Below are positions 8,593 through 16,696 of a DNA stretch of 53,048 nucleotides, one piece after another (position 1 is the stretch's first letter; each line of letters begins with the position of its first letter). Source of the stretch: Bacillota bacterium (GTDB lineage Bacteria; Bacillota; Clostridia; Acetivibrionales; DSM-1351); assembly GCA_023443515.1 (NCBI GenBank), contig JAEZUC010000162.1, forward strand, positions 1 through 53,048, given 5' to 3'. Under the pieces are notes generated by a model, which saw only the letters and a list, made by a program, of their open reading frames with translations, was not told the origin of the DNA and did no database searches. A program made the translations under genes and the position numbers.

Positions 8593-9592
8593 TTTTCTGC
8601 GCCTCCATACTTTCTTTTGCCCTATCATCCATTAACCAGCAAGAAGTAGTATGACCATCAGCTTCCTTGTAGGCTTCAGGTATGTTACCAATGCAAACTT
8701 TCAGACATTCCTCACATCTAGGGGCAAAGGCACACCCGGAGGGGAGATGAAGCAAGTCAATAGGGTTTCCCTTTATCGGAATAAGCTTTGAGCCCTTTAC
8801 GTTCAAATCGGGTAGTGAACGTAGAAGTCCTTTTGTATAAGGATGACGTGGGTTTTTAAATATGCTGTAAACTGATCCCTGTTCAACTATTTTACCGCCG
8901 TACATAACTATAATATCATCAGCCATATCTGCAACTATTCCCAGGTCATGAGTAATCAACACGATTGCCATTCCTGTTTTTTTCTGTATATCCTTTAAAA
9001 GCTCAAGAATCTGTGCCTGTATGGTAACATCCAGCGCAGTAGTAGGCTCATCTGCAATAAGCAGTTTAGGCTCACCTGCAAGAGCCATGGCAATCATAGC
9101 TCTTTGTCTCATACCGCCTGAAAATTCATGTGGATATTGAGAAAGCCTTTTTTCAGGCTCATTAATTCCTACAAGAGATAGAAGTTCCACCGATCTTTTC
9201 TTGACTTCTTCCTTGGAAATTTTTCCGTGCTTGTGATATAGGGATTCTGCAATCTGGTTGCCTATAGTAAAAACAGGATTAAGACATGTCATTGGGTCCT
9301 GAAATATCATAGCTATTTCATTTCCTGCAATCTGAAGCCTTTCCTGCTTAGTCATTTTGGAAATATCCTTACCGTCAAATGTAATGCTTCCGCCTACAAT
9401 CTTTCCGGGCTTGTCAATTAGTCCGATAACAGAATACGAGGAAACACTCTTTCCTGAACCTGATTCTCCTACAATGCCCAGAACTTTACCAGGTTCAAGC
9501 GAATAGCTTATCCCATTAACCGCCTTAACTTCACCTGCCGGGGTAAAAAATGAGACTTTTAAATCGTTTATTTCAAGTAGTTTATTATTCAT
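8582..9592 (-). CDS. oppD: Oligopeptide transporter ATP-binding subunit
   Basis: The product is a 336-residue ABC ATPase. It has Walker A GESGSGKS, the Q-loop region IAMIFQDPMTCLNP, signature SGGMRQR, Walker B LLIADEPTTALD, the switch His in LITHDLG, and the C-terminal oligopeptide/dipeptide domain with the cysteine cluster CAFAPRCEECLKVC. It pairs with OppF as the ATPase heterodimer of the importer. The start is the ATG at 9592 (MNNKLLEINDLKVSF), with GGTGAGG 8 nt upstream. The longer frame to 9628 lacks support. Confidence 0.93.
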   Translation of the reverse strand: MNNKLLEINDLKVSFFTPAGEVKAVNGISYSLEPGKVLGIVGESGSGKSVSSYSVIGLIDKPGKIVGGSITFDGKDISKMTKQERLQIAGNEIAMIFQDPMTCLNPVFTIGNQIAESLYHKHGKISKEEVKKRSVELLSLVGINEPEKRLSQYPHEFSGGMRQRAMIAMALAGEPKLLIADEPTTALDVTIQAQILELLKDIQKKTGMAIVLITHDLGIVADMADDIIVMYGGKIVEQGSVYSIFKNPRHPYTKGLLRSLPDLNVKGSKLIPIKGNPIDLLHLPSGCAFAPRCEECLKVCIGNIPEAYKEADGHTTSCWLMDDRAKESMEAQKNGK

Positions 9593-9711
9593 AGCAATTA
9601 CCTCACCTGCCCTTTTAAAGGCATCCAATAATTATCTGAAAGTGTATATCCCGTAATGATTTAAGATATACCCGTATTTTTCTAAGCTAACATTCCAATT
9701 ATTACAAAGAA

Positions 9712-10707
9712 TTACTTTTTCATCCTAGGGTCCAAAGCATCTCTCAGACCGTCACCGAAAAGGTTGAAGGATAGTATAATAATACTGATAGCTGCAGCCG
9801 GGAAGATAAGCAAATAAGGATATGAATATATTCCCTTTAAAGCTGTTTGAGAGAGAGAACCCAAAGAAGCCATAGGTGATGAAACACCAAGACCTATAAA
9901 GCTTAGGAAGGATTCTGTAAAAATTGCTTCCGGTATTTTAAGAGTAGTTACAACTATTATTTGCCCAATACAGTTAGGAATCAGATGTTTGAATATAATA
10001 GATCTGTTGCTTGCACCAAGTACTTTTGCAGCCAGAACATATTCCTGTTCTTTTAGAGCTAAAATCTGACCACGAACTATTCTGGCCATATCCACCCAAT
10101 ATAAAAGAGCCATAACCAGAAATATACTTATAAGACCAACGCCCATACTATTAAGAAAAGCAGGTGCATGACCGGACTGAATGTACATATCAATAGGTTT
10201 CTTTAATACAACCTGCAAAAGAATTACTATAAGAATTGTAGGCACTGAATATACTATGTCAACAATTCTCATCATGATATTATCAACCCAACCTCCAAAA
10301 AATCCGGAAATTGCTCCGTAAATAATACCGATAATTGATATCATGATTGCCGCAACTACACCAACTGCAAGTGAAATTCTTGCACCTATCATTGTTCTGG
10401 TGAACAGGTCTCTTCCCAGACTGTCAGTACCAAATATATGCTGCATGCTTGGTTTGAGATTTTCCTCACCTTCAATAATCTGCTCATAGGAGTATGGAGA
10501 AATAATTGGTCCGATGATAGCAGCCAGAATTATCAATATAATAACAACGAGAGCTCCGGTAGCCACTTTATTAGCCCTTAGTCTGTTCCATGCGTCCCTC
10601 CAGTAACTAACAGATGGACGCATTATCTCAGCTGTTGCCTTTTCCTCATCTGTGGCAGGCAAAAACAAATTCTTTTCTAAAACTTCTGTATCATTCATAG
10701 TGTTCAT
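9712..10707 (-). CDS. oppC: Oligopeptide transporter permease subunit
   Basis: The 331-residue inner-membrane permease has an N-terminal cytoplasmic tail and the OppC N-terminal domain (YWRDAWNRLRANKVATGAL). The first membrane helix is at about 50-72, and FGTDSLGRDLFTRTMIGARISL begins the transport domain. The EAA loop, the contact site for the ATPases, is EYVLAAKVLGASNRSIIFKH. It forms the translocation channel with OppB, whose gene ends 17 nt upstream. Confidence 0.94.
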   Translation of the reverse strand: MNTMNDTEVLEKNLFLPATDEEKATAEIMRPSVSYWRDAWNRLRANKVATGALVVIILIILAAIIGPIISPYSYEQIIEGEENLKPSMQHIFGTDSLGRDLFTRTMIGARISLAVGVVAAIMISIIGIIYGAISGFFGGWVDNIMMRIVDIVYSVPTILIVILLQVVLKKPIDMYIQSGHAPAFLNSMGVGLISIFLVMALLYWVDMARIVRGQILALKEQEYVLAAKVLGASNRSIIFKHLIPNCIGQIIVVTTLKIPEAIFTESFLSFIGLGVSSPMASLGSLSQTALKGIYSYPYLLIFPAAAISIIILSFNLFGDGLRDALDPRMKK

Positions 10708-10724
10708 TTAATGTCACCCGCCCC

Positions 10725-11648
10725 TTAATTGATAATGTTGATTCTAGGATCAACGAATCTGTATACTACATCAACGATGAAATTCATTAATATAAGAATT
10801 GCTCCGAAGAAAATCGTCACTCCCATTACAGTAGTGTAATCTCTTCCCGTGATACTGGTAACAAAAGTGCTTCCCAGACCTGGTATGGAAAAAATGGATT
10901 CAATTACAAATGATCCTGTAAGAACAGATGCAACCATTGGTCCGGCATAAGTTACTACAGGAAGAATTCCGTTTCTCAAGGCATGTTTAAATATTACAAC
11001 TCTATCGGAAAGGCCCTTTGCACGAGCTGTCCTGATATAATCCTGGTTTATAACATCCAGCATAGATGAACGCATGAGTCTCGTAATAAAACTCAGAGGG
11101 AAGAAGGATAATGCAAAGCCAGGTAAAATGTAGCTTGAAACAGTGCTTAAATCACTAATTGTAGGCAATATTTGCAACTGTACGCCAAAAATTATCATAC
11201 TGATAGTAGCAACAACAAAACTTGGAACTGCAATTCCGAAGGTAACAATCAACATAATAAGCCTGTCTACGGCGGTATTCTTTTTAAGTGCGCTCAAGAC
11301 ACCAAGAACAGTTCCAATTATCATTGCCAACGCGCTGGCGAAAATGCCAAGCCTGAGTGAGTACGGGAACTTCTGACCTATTATATCTTTTACGTCCTGA
11401 CCAATCAATTGTATTGACTGTCCAAAATCACCTTGAAGTGCGTTTTTTGCATAATTGAGATACTGAACCCCTAAAGGCTTGTCCAAACCATATTTTGCAT
11501 TCAGGTTGGCTAACATTTCGGCTGTCATCTTCTTTTCACCTATAAAAGGATTACCAGGTACAAAATGCATTAGAAAAAATGTAAGTGTAAACATAATCCA
11601 TAAAGTCAAAAGCGAAACCAATAGCCTTTTGATTATATATTTTGCCAT
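10725..11648 (-). CDS. oppB: Oligopeptide transporter permease subunit
   Basis: The 307-residue inner-membrane permease has six predicted helices. It begins with the OppB-type N-terminus (MAKYIIKRLLVSLLTLWIM) and has the EAA loop DYIRTARAKGLSDRVVIFKH. It is the first gene of the operon. GGAGG lies 6 nt before the ATG at 11648. A leader of about 210 nt separates it from the predicted promoter. Together oppB-C-D-F-A make a complete peptide importer, used for nutrition and, in some Firmicutes, for sensing signal peptides. Confidence 0.94.
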   Translation of the reverse strand: MAKYIIKRLLVSLLTLWIMFTLTFFLMHFVPGNPFIGEKKMTAEMLANLNAKYGLDKPLGVQYLNYAKNALQGDFGQSIQLIGQDVKDIIGQKFPYSLRLGIFASALAMIIGTVLGVLSALKKNTAVDRLIMLIVTFGIAVPSFVVATISMIIFGVQLQILPTISDLSTVSSYILPGFALSFFPLSFITRLMRSSMLDVINQDYIRTARAKGLSDRVVIFKHALRNGILPVVTYAGPMVASVLTGSFVIESIFSIPGLGSTFVTSITGRDYTTVMGVTIFFGAILILMNFIVDVVYRFVDPRINIIN

Positions 11649-11713
11649 AAAAGACCTCCTAACCGCGATTATGTAAATGCGGCTTTTTTAAGTATATATT
11701 AATAAAGTTAATA

Positions 11714-11732
11714 CCAGTAAAACCGTTACTGG
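11714..11732 (-). promoter_or_regulatory. Hairpin in the opp operon leader
   Basis: A perfect 7-bp inverted repeat (CCAGTAA / TTACTGG) has a 5-nt loop and lies about 70 nt upstream of oppB inside the predicted leader. There is no T run, so it is not an obvious terminator. A second short CCGC...GCGG pairing lies just before the oppB ribosome site. Confidence 0.35.
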
Positions 11733-11865
11733 ACATAATTACAGACCATTTGAACACAAAAAAAACAATCAATCTGAATGTAGCTTCATGACGACATTGT
11801 CATTTGGGAAAACAAATTGATGTGCAACTTGCATAAGTTATCAAAAAAATATTGTATAATGCCGA

Positions 11866-11894
11866 ATTATACATCAAAATGAAGGAAAGTTCAA
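11866..11894 (-). promoter_or_regulatory. Sigma-A type promoter of the opp operon
   Basis: On the minus strand TTGAAC (11889-11894) and TATAAT (11866-11871) are separated by exactly 17 bp. Transcription would run into oppB with a leader of about 210 nt. Confidence 0.65.
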
Positions 11895-12195
11895 TAATTT
11901 ATTCATATATTAACTCTTGTAAAATATTGTATCCATGCGGTTTTCGAGCTTTTGTATAATATAACCAATACAGTCTCTAAATTTTTGTAAAAAATACCCA
12001 GTAGCACTGAGAATCAATAATACATTAACATAATAAAGCGATAAAACAATAAAATCAATAGTAATTATTGTAACTACAGTATTGTAATACATTAACATAA
12101 TAAAGTGACAAAGTGCGATGTGTTTATATATTATTAACATTGATATAATTATTTTCTTGATTTGATTATGACTGTAGATTAGGACTTTATTAAAA
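11895..12195. other. AT-rich intergenic region without a convincing gene
   Basis: This 301-nt stretch between the opp promoter and the chemoreceptor terminator holds a 76-codon minus-strand frame (11910-12140) that has no ribosome site and no recognisable motif. The only structure I see is a 21-bp direct repeat, annotated separately. Confidence 0.5.
12018..12105. repeat. Pair of identical 21-bp direct repeats, 67 bp apart
   Basis: The same 21 bases (core ACATTAACATAATAAAG) occur at 12018-12038 and 12085-12105. Near-matching bases continue past each copy (GCGATAAA and GTGACAAA). This is longer than expected by chance even in AT-rich DNA. The role is unknown. Confidence 0.6.
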
Positions 12196-12235
12196 AAATA
12201 ATAGCAGTCGGCTGAGTAACCGACTGCTATTATTT
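12196..12235 (-). terminator. Terminator of the chemoreceptor gene
   Basis: A 16-bp stem (12196-12211 with 12220-12235, core AATAGCAGTCGG) has an 8-nt loop. On the minus strand it ends in a run of seven T, 9 nt after the stop at 12245. Confidence 0.9.
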
Positions 12236-12244
12236 ATAATAAAC

Positions 12245-13972
12245 TTATAGTCTGAATTTATTGATTTCATTATCCAATTGTTGAGCCATATCTGACAAAT
12301 CACTTGACGCCTTTGCTATTATCTCCATAGCGGAAAGCTGCTGCTGACTTGAAGCTGAGATTTCTTCGGAACTTGCTGCGGATTCCTCCGCCAGAGTTGC
12401 CAGGTCATGTGTATGGCTTGAAATTTCCTTGGATGCTTTGCCAATTGTATTTAGCATTTCAGATACTTTTTTAGTTTTCTCAGCGATAACTTCTACAGAT
12501 ATTTTTATTTTATCAAAAGCATTTTTTGTAGTGTCAACGGCAAAAGACTGCTCGGCCTCGAGTTCTTTTGCCCTTTCCATGTTCTGTGTTGTCATAGCAC
12601 TATTTGCAATTATTGCCTGTACTATAGCATTAATCTCTTTAGCAGCGGAGGCGGATTCTTCAGCAAGTTTGCGTACTTCATCTGCAACCACTGCAAAGCC
12701 CTTACCGGCTGTCCCTGCCCTGGCAGCTTCTATAGCGGCATTCAATGCCAATAGGTTTGTTTGGGCCGCTAAGGAGTTGATTACATCAGTGATACTACCT
12801 ACCTTAATAACAGATTTGCTTAAGTCTGCCAATGATCTGTTTACCTCTTCAGAAACAGATATATTCTCCTGTACTTTTTCAGAGGTTACTACAATGGCTT
12901 TGTAACCCTCAGAGACGGCTTCCAGTGACAGTTTTACCGCTTTCTCATTTTCAATGGTAGCATCATTGGCTTGTGATATATGCTCTGCAATTTCTGTAAT
13001 ATGCTCACTGGTTTTGTTTACAACTTCTGACTGGTTGGCATTGCCTTTTGCAATTTCATCAAGTGATGCGGTTACCCGGCTAATACTCTTTGTACTTTCG
13101 GAGGTAGATGTAGTCAGCTCCTCAGAATTTGCAGCCATGGTACCTGAAATATTATGCAGTTTGGTAATAGTATTGTGCAAAGAGAGTCTCATATCTGATA
13201 TGGATTTAATTATTATTCCTATCTCATCCCTACGCTTTAGCATTGAAGTGTATGCTTCATCAAAAACCAAGTCAAAACCGGCTGTTTTTCTAATAATGGA
13301 AACAATAGTTGAGATAGGGCCTGTTATGGATCTGGCAATTATAACTCCTGTCATTATGCAAATTAGCGAAACGGATGTTATCAAAATAATCAAAAAGATG
13401 GATGCTTGTCTTGCAGAATCAAGGCTTTTTTTATAAACATTGGAGGCTTCTTTTATGTGGGCATTTACAAGGCTGGTTACATTGGATTCAAGTTTCCGAA
13501 ATAAAGTATCGCCTTTATCACTGTAAATGGCAGATGCCTCTGGGATATTACCCGATGTGGATAATTCCAGAATTTTATTCTTTATTTCTTTCCAGGCTGT
13601 TAAGTTCTCTTTTATGGAGGTATATATTTTTGCTCCGTCAGAACCTAAACTGGTAGTAGAAATTTTCTTAATGCTGTTATCAAGATTTTTCTCATTTTGT
13701 ATAATGTCATTTAGAACAGTTACTTGGTAACTGGTATTATCAGATGCTGTAAGCCTTAATATATTGGTAAATTCCAACATTAATGCAGTTCCGGTGTAAT
13801 TTAGATTTGCTACTTGAGTAAGATTGTCATTATACATGGTATCAAGAGCTTTTTGAGCCTTCCGGGTTTGAAACCAGCCCATACTCCCAACAAGAACCAT
13901 TCCAATAATCATGGCAAATATCAATAACACAAGCTTTACCCTTATTTTAGCATTATCCATCAGTTTAAACAT
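12245..13972 (-). CDS. Methyl-accepting chemotaxis protein
   Basis: The 575-residue chemoreceptor has TM1 at about residues 13-33, an extracellular four-helix-bundle sensor of about 155 residues, and TM2 at about 192-214. A HAMP domain follows, then a long cytoplasmic signalling coiled coil. The hairpin tip that contacts CheA/CheW is present (NLLALNAAIEAARAG, then GKGFAVVADEVRKLAEES). The ligand cannot be read from the sequence. GGGGG lies 9-10 nt before the ATG. The gene is monocistronic. It has a sigma-A type promoter rather than an evident sigma-D one, and that promoter is covered by a palindrome. The flagellar genes at the end of the window show the cell is motile. Confidence 0.95.
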   Translation of the reverse strand: MFKLMDNAKIRVKLVLLIFAMIIGMVLVGSMGWFQTRKAQKALDTMYNDNLTQVANLNYTGTALMLEFTNILRLTASDNTSYQVTVLNDIIQNEKNLDNSIKKISTTSLGSDGAKIYTSIKENLTAWKEIKNKILELSTSGNIPEASAIYSDKGDTLFRKLESNVTSLVNAHIKEASNVYKKSLDSARQASIFLIILITSVSLICIMTGVIIARSITGPISTIVSIIRKTAGFDLVFDEAYTSMLKRRDEIGIIIKSISDMRLSLHNTITKLHNISGTMAANSEELTTSTSESTKSISRVTASLDEIAKGNANQSEVVNKTSEHITEIAEHISQANDATIENEKAVKLSLEAVSEGYKAIVVTSEKVQENISVSEEVNRSLADLSKSVIKVGSITDVINSLAAQTNLLALNAAIEAARAGTAGKGFAVVADEVRKLAEESASAAKEINAIVQAIIANSAMTTQNMERAKELEAEQSFAVDTTKNAFDKIKISVEVIAEKTKKVSEMLNTIGKASKEISSHTHDLATLAEESAASSEEISASSQQQLSAMEIIAKASSDLSDMAQQLDNEINKFRL

Positions 13973-14152
13973 GGTACAAATCCCCCTTATAATTCTATGA
14001 AAATTAACTATTAGGAAAGTAGATTAAAAGAATAGTAAAATGCCAAAAGTAAAACTTTAGAATAACTTAAGTTGATCGTACCATTAGTTTACTCAATGGC
14101 GATTAACACTTAAATTACAATTACAATAAAATTAAATATTACTTACGTATAT

Positions 14153-14182
14153 AGTATACTATCTTGTATGGAAATATGTCAA
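14153..14182 (-). promoter_or_regulatory. Sigma-A type promoter of the chemoreceptor gene
   Basis: On the minus strand a perfect -35 TTGACA (14177-14182) and a -10 TATACT (14153-14158) are separated by 18 bp. Confidence 0.6.
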
Positions 14183-14194
14183 ATATTTGACATA
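14175..14194. promoter_or_regulatory. 20-bp perfect palindrome, candidate operator
   Basis: TATGTCAAATATTTGACATA reads the same on both strands. Each half contains TTGACA, and one copy is the -35 box of the chemoreceptor promoter. This is the form expected of a binding site for a dimeric repressor or activator. Confidence 0.55.
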
Positions 14195-14256
14195 ATAATT
14201 ATATTTTACTAATAAAATGTTTAAATATTACAAATAATGACAATAATTGAAAACTA

Positions 14257-14288
14257 AAAAACCTCTGAAAATAATTTCAGAGGTTTTT
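14257..14288 (-). terminator. Terminator of the tRNA-Arg gene
   Basis: The stem CCTCTGAAA / TTTCAGAGG has an ATAA loop and is extended by A/T pairs. On the minus strand it ends in a T run just after the tRNA 3' end. Confidence 0.85.
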
Positions 14289-14292
14289 ATTT

Positions 14293-14369
14293 TGGCGCGC
14301 CCGGCAGAGATCGAATCCACAACCTTCTGGTCCGTAGCCAGACGCTCTATCCAATTGAGCTACGGGCGC
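14293..14369 (-). tRNA. tRNA-Arg, anticodon ACG
   Basis: The 77-nt minus-strand cloverleaf ends in an encoded CCA (14293-14295). The acceptor stem GCGCCCG pairs with CGGGCGC, with discriminator G. The D arm is GCTC...GAGC and the anticodon stem is TCTGG/CCAGA with loop CTACGGA. The wobble A would be edited to inosine by TadA to read CGU, CGC and CGA. A terminator follows directly. Confidence 0.96.
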
Positions 14370-14403
14370 ATTTATTTTGCATCTAAAACATGACGCACAT
14401 AAT

Positions 14404-14432
14404 ATGATAATACATATCATTGCAAAAAGCAA
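14404..14432 (-). promoter_or_regulatory. Promoter of tRNA-Arg
   Basis: Minus-strand TTGCTT (14427-14432) and TATCAT (14404-14409) are spaced 17 bp, about 35 nt upstream of the mature tRNA 5' end. Confidence 0.4.
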
Positions 14433-14586
14433 CCATTTAGTTAAAATAATTTTTTCCAGATCATGCATAGTACACACTGGAAACTTCTATATTTTAATAA
14501 GCTCCTTAAATTATGTTAAAATAGAATTACTAAAACAAAATTATGAACTTATATCCTGATAATAACCCCATACAGGAGGTAGAAAT

Positions 14587-15513
14587 GTGAAACATGTCTT
14601 TATAATAAACCCCGCTGCAGGTAAAGGAAAAGCTTTGGGGCTTGTACCGATAATTCGGGACTATTTCAAGGGGAAACCCGATAAGTATGTAATAAAGATA
14701 ACTGAGTATCCGGGACATGCAACAAAAATAGCCCGGGAATACGCAAACAGTGGAACCTGTAGGATATATTCCATTGGAGGGGACGGGACTGTTAATGAGA
14801 TAGTAAATGGGATGGCAGGAACTAAAGCCTCACTCGGTGTTATACCGGCAGGTTCGGGTAATGATTTTATTAGAAGCATACATGGGGAATATCAGAGTAG
14901 CGATATAGTTTCTGATACCATAAGAGGACAGGAAAGAAGTATAGATTTGGCCAGGGCAAACGGAAAGTACTTTATAAATATTTCTTCCATAGGATTTGAT
15001 GCCGATGTTGTTTACAATGCTCAGAAATTTAAAAGGTTGCCGTATATACCGGGAAGTATGGCATACCTGTTTTCATTAATATATACCATTTTTAAAAACA
15101 AAATAAGTGAGGTAAAAGTCACTATAGACAATCAGGAAATTAGTTTAAAAATACTTCTTGCCGCAGTCGCTAACGGTAGGTTTTACGGCGGTGGAATGCT
15201 GCCTGCCCCCGCTGCAGCTTTGGATGACGGATTGCTGGATATATGTCTGGTACGAGAGGTTAACAGACTTAAAATATTAACACTGTTTCCAAAGTATATG
15301 AAAGGTGAACACGGAGAAATAGAATATGTTAGCTTTAAAAGAGCAAAGAAAATAAAAATTGAAAGTAAAGAAACCATTGCACTTAATATAGACGGAGAAA
15401 TTCTTACAGGACAGGAAATTGAGTTTGAAATACTAAAAGGTGCCATTAACGTTATTTATCCTGTGGGTATGGAAACTGTAAGTACAACAAAGGAATTCGC
15501 AGTTAATTATTAA
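14587..15513 (+). CDS. Diacylglycerol kinase family lipid kinase (DgkB/YegS type)
   Basis: The 308-residue protein has the DAGK catalytic domain. Visible motifs are INPAAGKGKA near the N-terminus, the nucleotide-binding GGDGTVNEIVNGM (64-76) and PAGSGNDFIRS (88-97). FYGGGMLPAP and LDICLVREVN lie in the C-terminal beta-sandwich. The family phosphorylates diacylglycerol, or related lipids, to recycle it into phospholipid synthesis at the membrane. The start is GTG at 14587, with AGGAGG 7 nt upstream. The ATG two bases earlier is out of frame. sbcD begins 16 nt after the stop, so the three genes to 19,842 may be one operon. The exact lipid substrate is not shown. Confidence 0.9.
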   Translation: MKHVFIINPAAGKGKALGLVPIIRDYFKGKPDKYVIKITEYPGHATKIAREYANSGTCRIYSIGGDGTVNEIVNGMAGTKASLGVIPAGSGNDFIRSIHGEYQSSDIVSDTIRGQERSIDLARANGKYFINISSIGFDADVVYNAQKFKRLPYIPGSMAYLFSLIYTIFKNKISEVKVTIDNQEISLKILLAAVANGRFYGGGMLPAPAAALDDGLLDICLVREVNRLKILTLFPKYMKGEHGEIEYVSFKRAKKIKIESKETIALNIDGEILTGQEIEFEILKGAINVIYPVGMETVSTTKEFAVNY

Positions 15514-15529
15514 CCGGGGGAGGGACAAA

Positions 15530-16696
15530 ATGAAAATAATTCACACAGGAGACTGGCATATTGGGAAAGTTGTGAATGAGTTCAGTATGCTTGAGGATCA
15601 GGAATATATACTCAATCAGCTTATATCCGTTATATCAAATGAAAAACCTGATGCTTTGGTAATTGCAGGAGATATATTTGACAGGAGCATTCCGCCTGTA
15701 GATGCAATTGAACTGGTGGACAGGATTTTCAACACAGTCCTCCTTGATTTAAAGGTTCCTATTCTTGCCATTGCCGGGAACCATGACAGTGCTGAGCGTT
15801 TATCTTTTGCCAGCAGAATATTAACAAATAACGGATTGCATATTGTGGGTAGTTTTGACGGTAATGTGCGCAAAGTGGTTTTAGAGGATGGTTTTGGGCC
15901 GGTCAGCTTCTACCTTTTACCATACGCAGACCCCCGTAATATAAAGCATATTTTGCAGGATAGCGAGATATCTACCCATGACGATGCCATGAAAAAGCTT
16001 GTTGAAAAAGTTGGACAAGCAATGTATGAAAATGAAAGAAGTGTAATGATTACACATGGCTACATAACATATCTTGGAGGACAAGCAGAAATTACAAGTG
16101 AATCGGAGAGACCTCTTAGTATCGGGGGGACGGATATAGTTAATTCCAATCACTTTAAATCTTTTAGCTACACTGCTCTTGGACATCTCCATGCACCCCA
16201 ACGGGCAGGTGCAGAAAATATAAGGTATTCCGGATCTTTATTGAAATACTCCTTTTCCGAGGTTAACCAAAAGAAAGGTATAAGTATAGTTGAAATTGAT
16301 GGTGACGGAAATTCTCACGTAAATCATATAGAACTAAACCCTAAAAGGGACATGCGCATTATAAAAGGCCCTCTTAACGAGCTTTTGAAGCCTGAGGTGT
16401 ACGAGACTGCAAATACTGATGACTATATATACGCAATATTAACAGACAAAGGCGAACTTATTGACCCGATATCAAAACTAAGAAGTGTTTACCCTAATGT
16501 AATGGGACTAACCAAGGAAAGCGTAATGAACCGGGATGATAACAAAACTTCTGCATCTGATGGCTATAAGTCCAAGGCTAAAATAGAGCTGTTTCAAGAG
16601 TTTTATAACTCTATACAGGGAGAACCTTTGACTCAGGAGGAACTAAAAATAGTTGAGAGGGTTATAGGAGAAGTAGAAACAGGAGGGTGTAAATGA
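15530..16696 (+). CDS. sbcD: DNA double-strand break nuclease subunit SbcD
   Basis: The 388-residue Mre11-type phosphoesterase carries the metal-binding motifs in order: GDWHIG (7-12), GDIFDR (about 46-51), GNHDSAERL (about 83-91), THGY and LGHLHAPQ. With SbcC it opens hairpins and processes covalently blocked DNA ends. The stop codon overlaps the sbcC start (ATGA at 16693-16696), which is the usual coupling. Length is normal for the family. A ribosome site GGGGGAGG precedes the ATG. Confidence 0.96.
   Translation: MKIIHTGDWHIGKVVNEFSMLEDQEYILNQLISVISNEKPDALVIAGDIFDRSIPPVDAIELVDRIFNTVLLDLKVPILAIAGNHDSAERLSFASRILTNNGLHIVGSFDGNVRKVVLEDGFGPVSFYLLPYADPRNIKHILQDSEISTHDDAMKKLVEKVGQAMYENERSVMITHGYITYLGGQAEITSESERPLSIGGTDIVNSNHFKSFSYTALGHLHAPQRAGAENIRYSGSLLKYSFSEVNQKKGISIVEIDGDGNSHVNHIELNPKRDMRIIKGPLNELLKPEVYETANTDDYIYAILTDKGELIDPISKLRSVYPNVMGLTKESVMNRDDNKTSASDGYKSKAKIELFQEFYNSIQGEPLTQEELKIVERVIGEVETGGCK

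Larger units (their letters stand above)
13973..14255. other. Intergenic region upstream of the chemoreceptor
   Basis: This AT-rich leader and promoter region has no open frame with a ribosome site. It contains the minus-strand promoter and palindrome annotated separately. The predicted untranslated leader of the chemoreceptor mRNA is about 170 nt. Confidence 0.6.

Noticed and set aside
9592..9628. Longer N-termini for oppD, and likewise for oppF and oppA
   Set aside because: The downstream ATGs have correctly spaced ribosome sites and give family-typical N-termini. The upstream starts lie in other genes or before the signal peptide.
11910..12140. 76-codon minus-strand open frame
   Set aside because: It has no ribosome site, no recognisable motif and low-complexity hydrophobic composition from AT-rich DNA. 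It also contains both copies of the 21-bp repeat.
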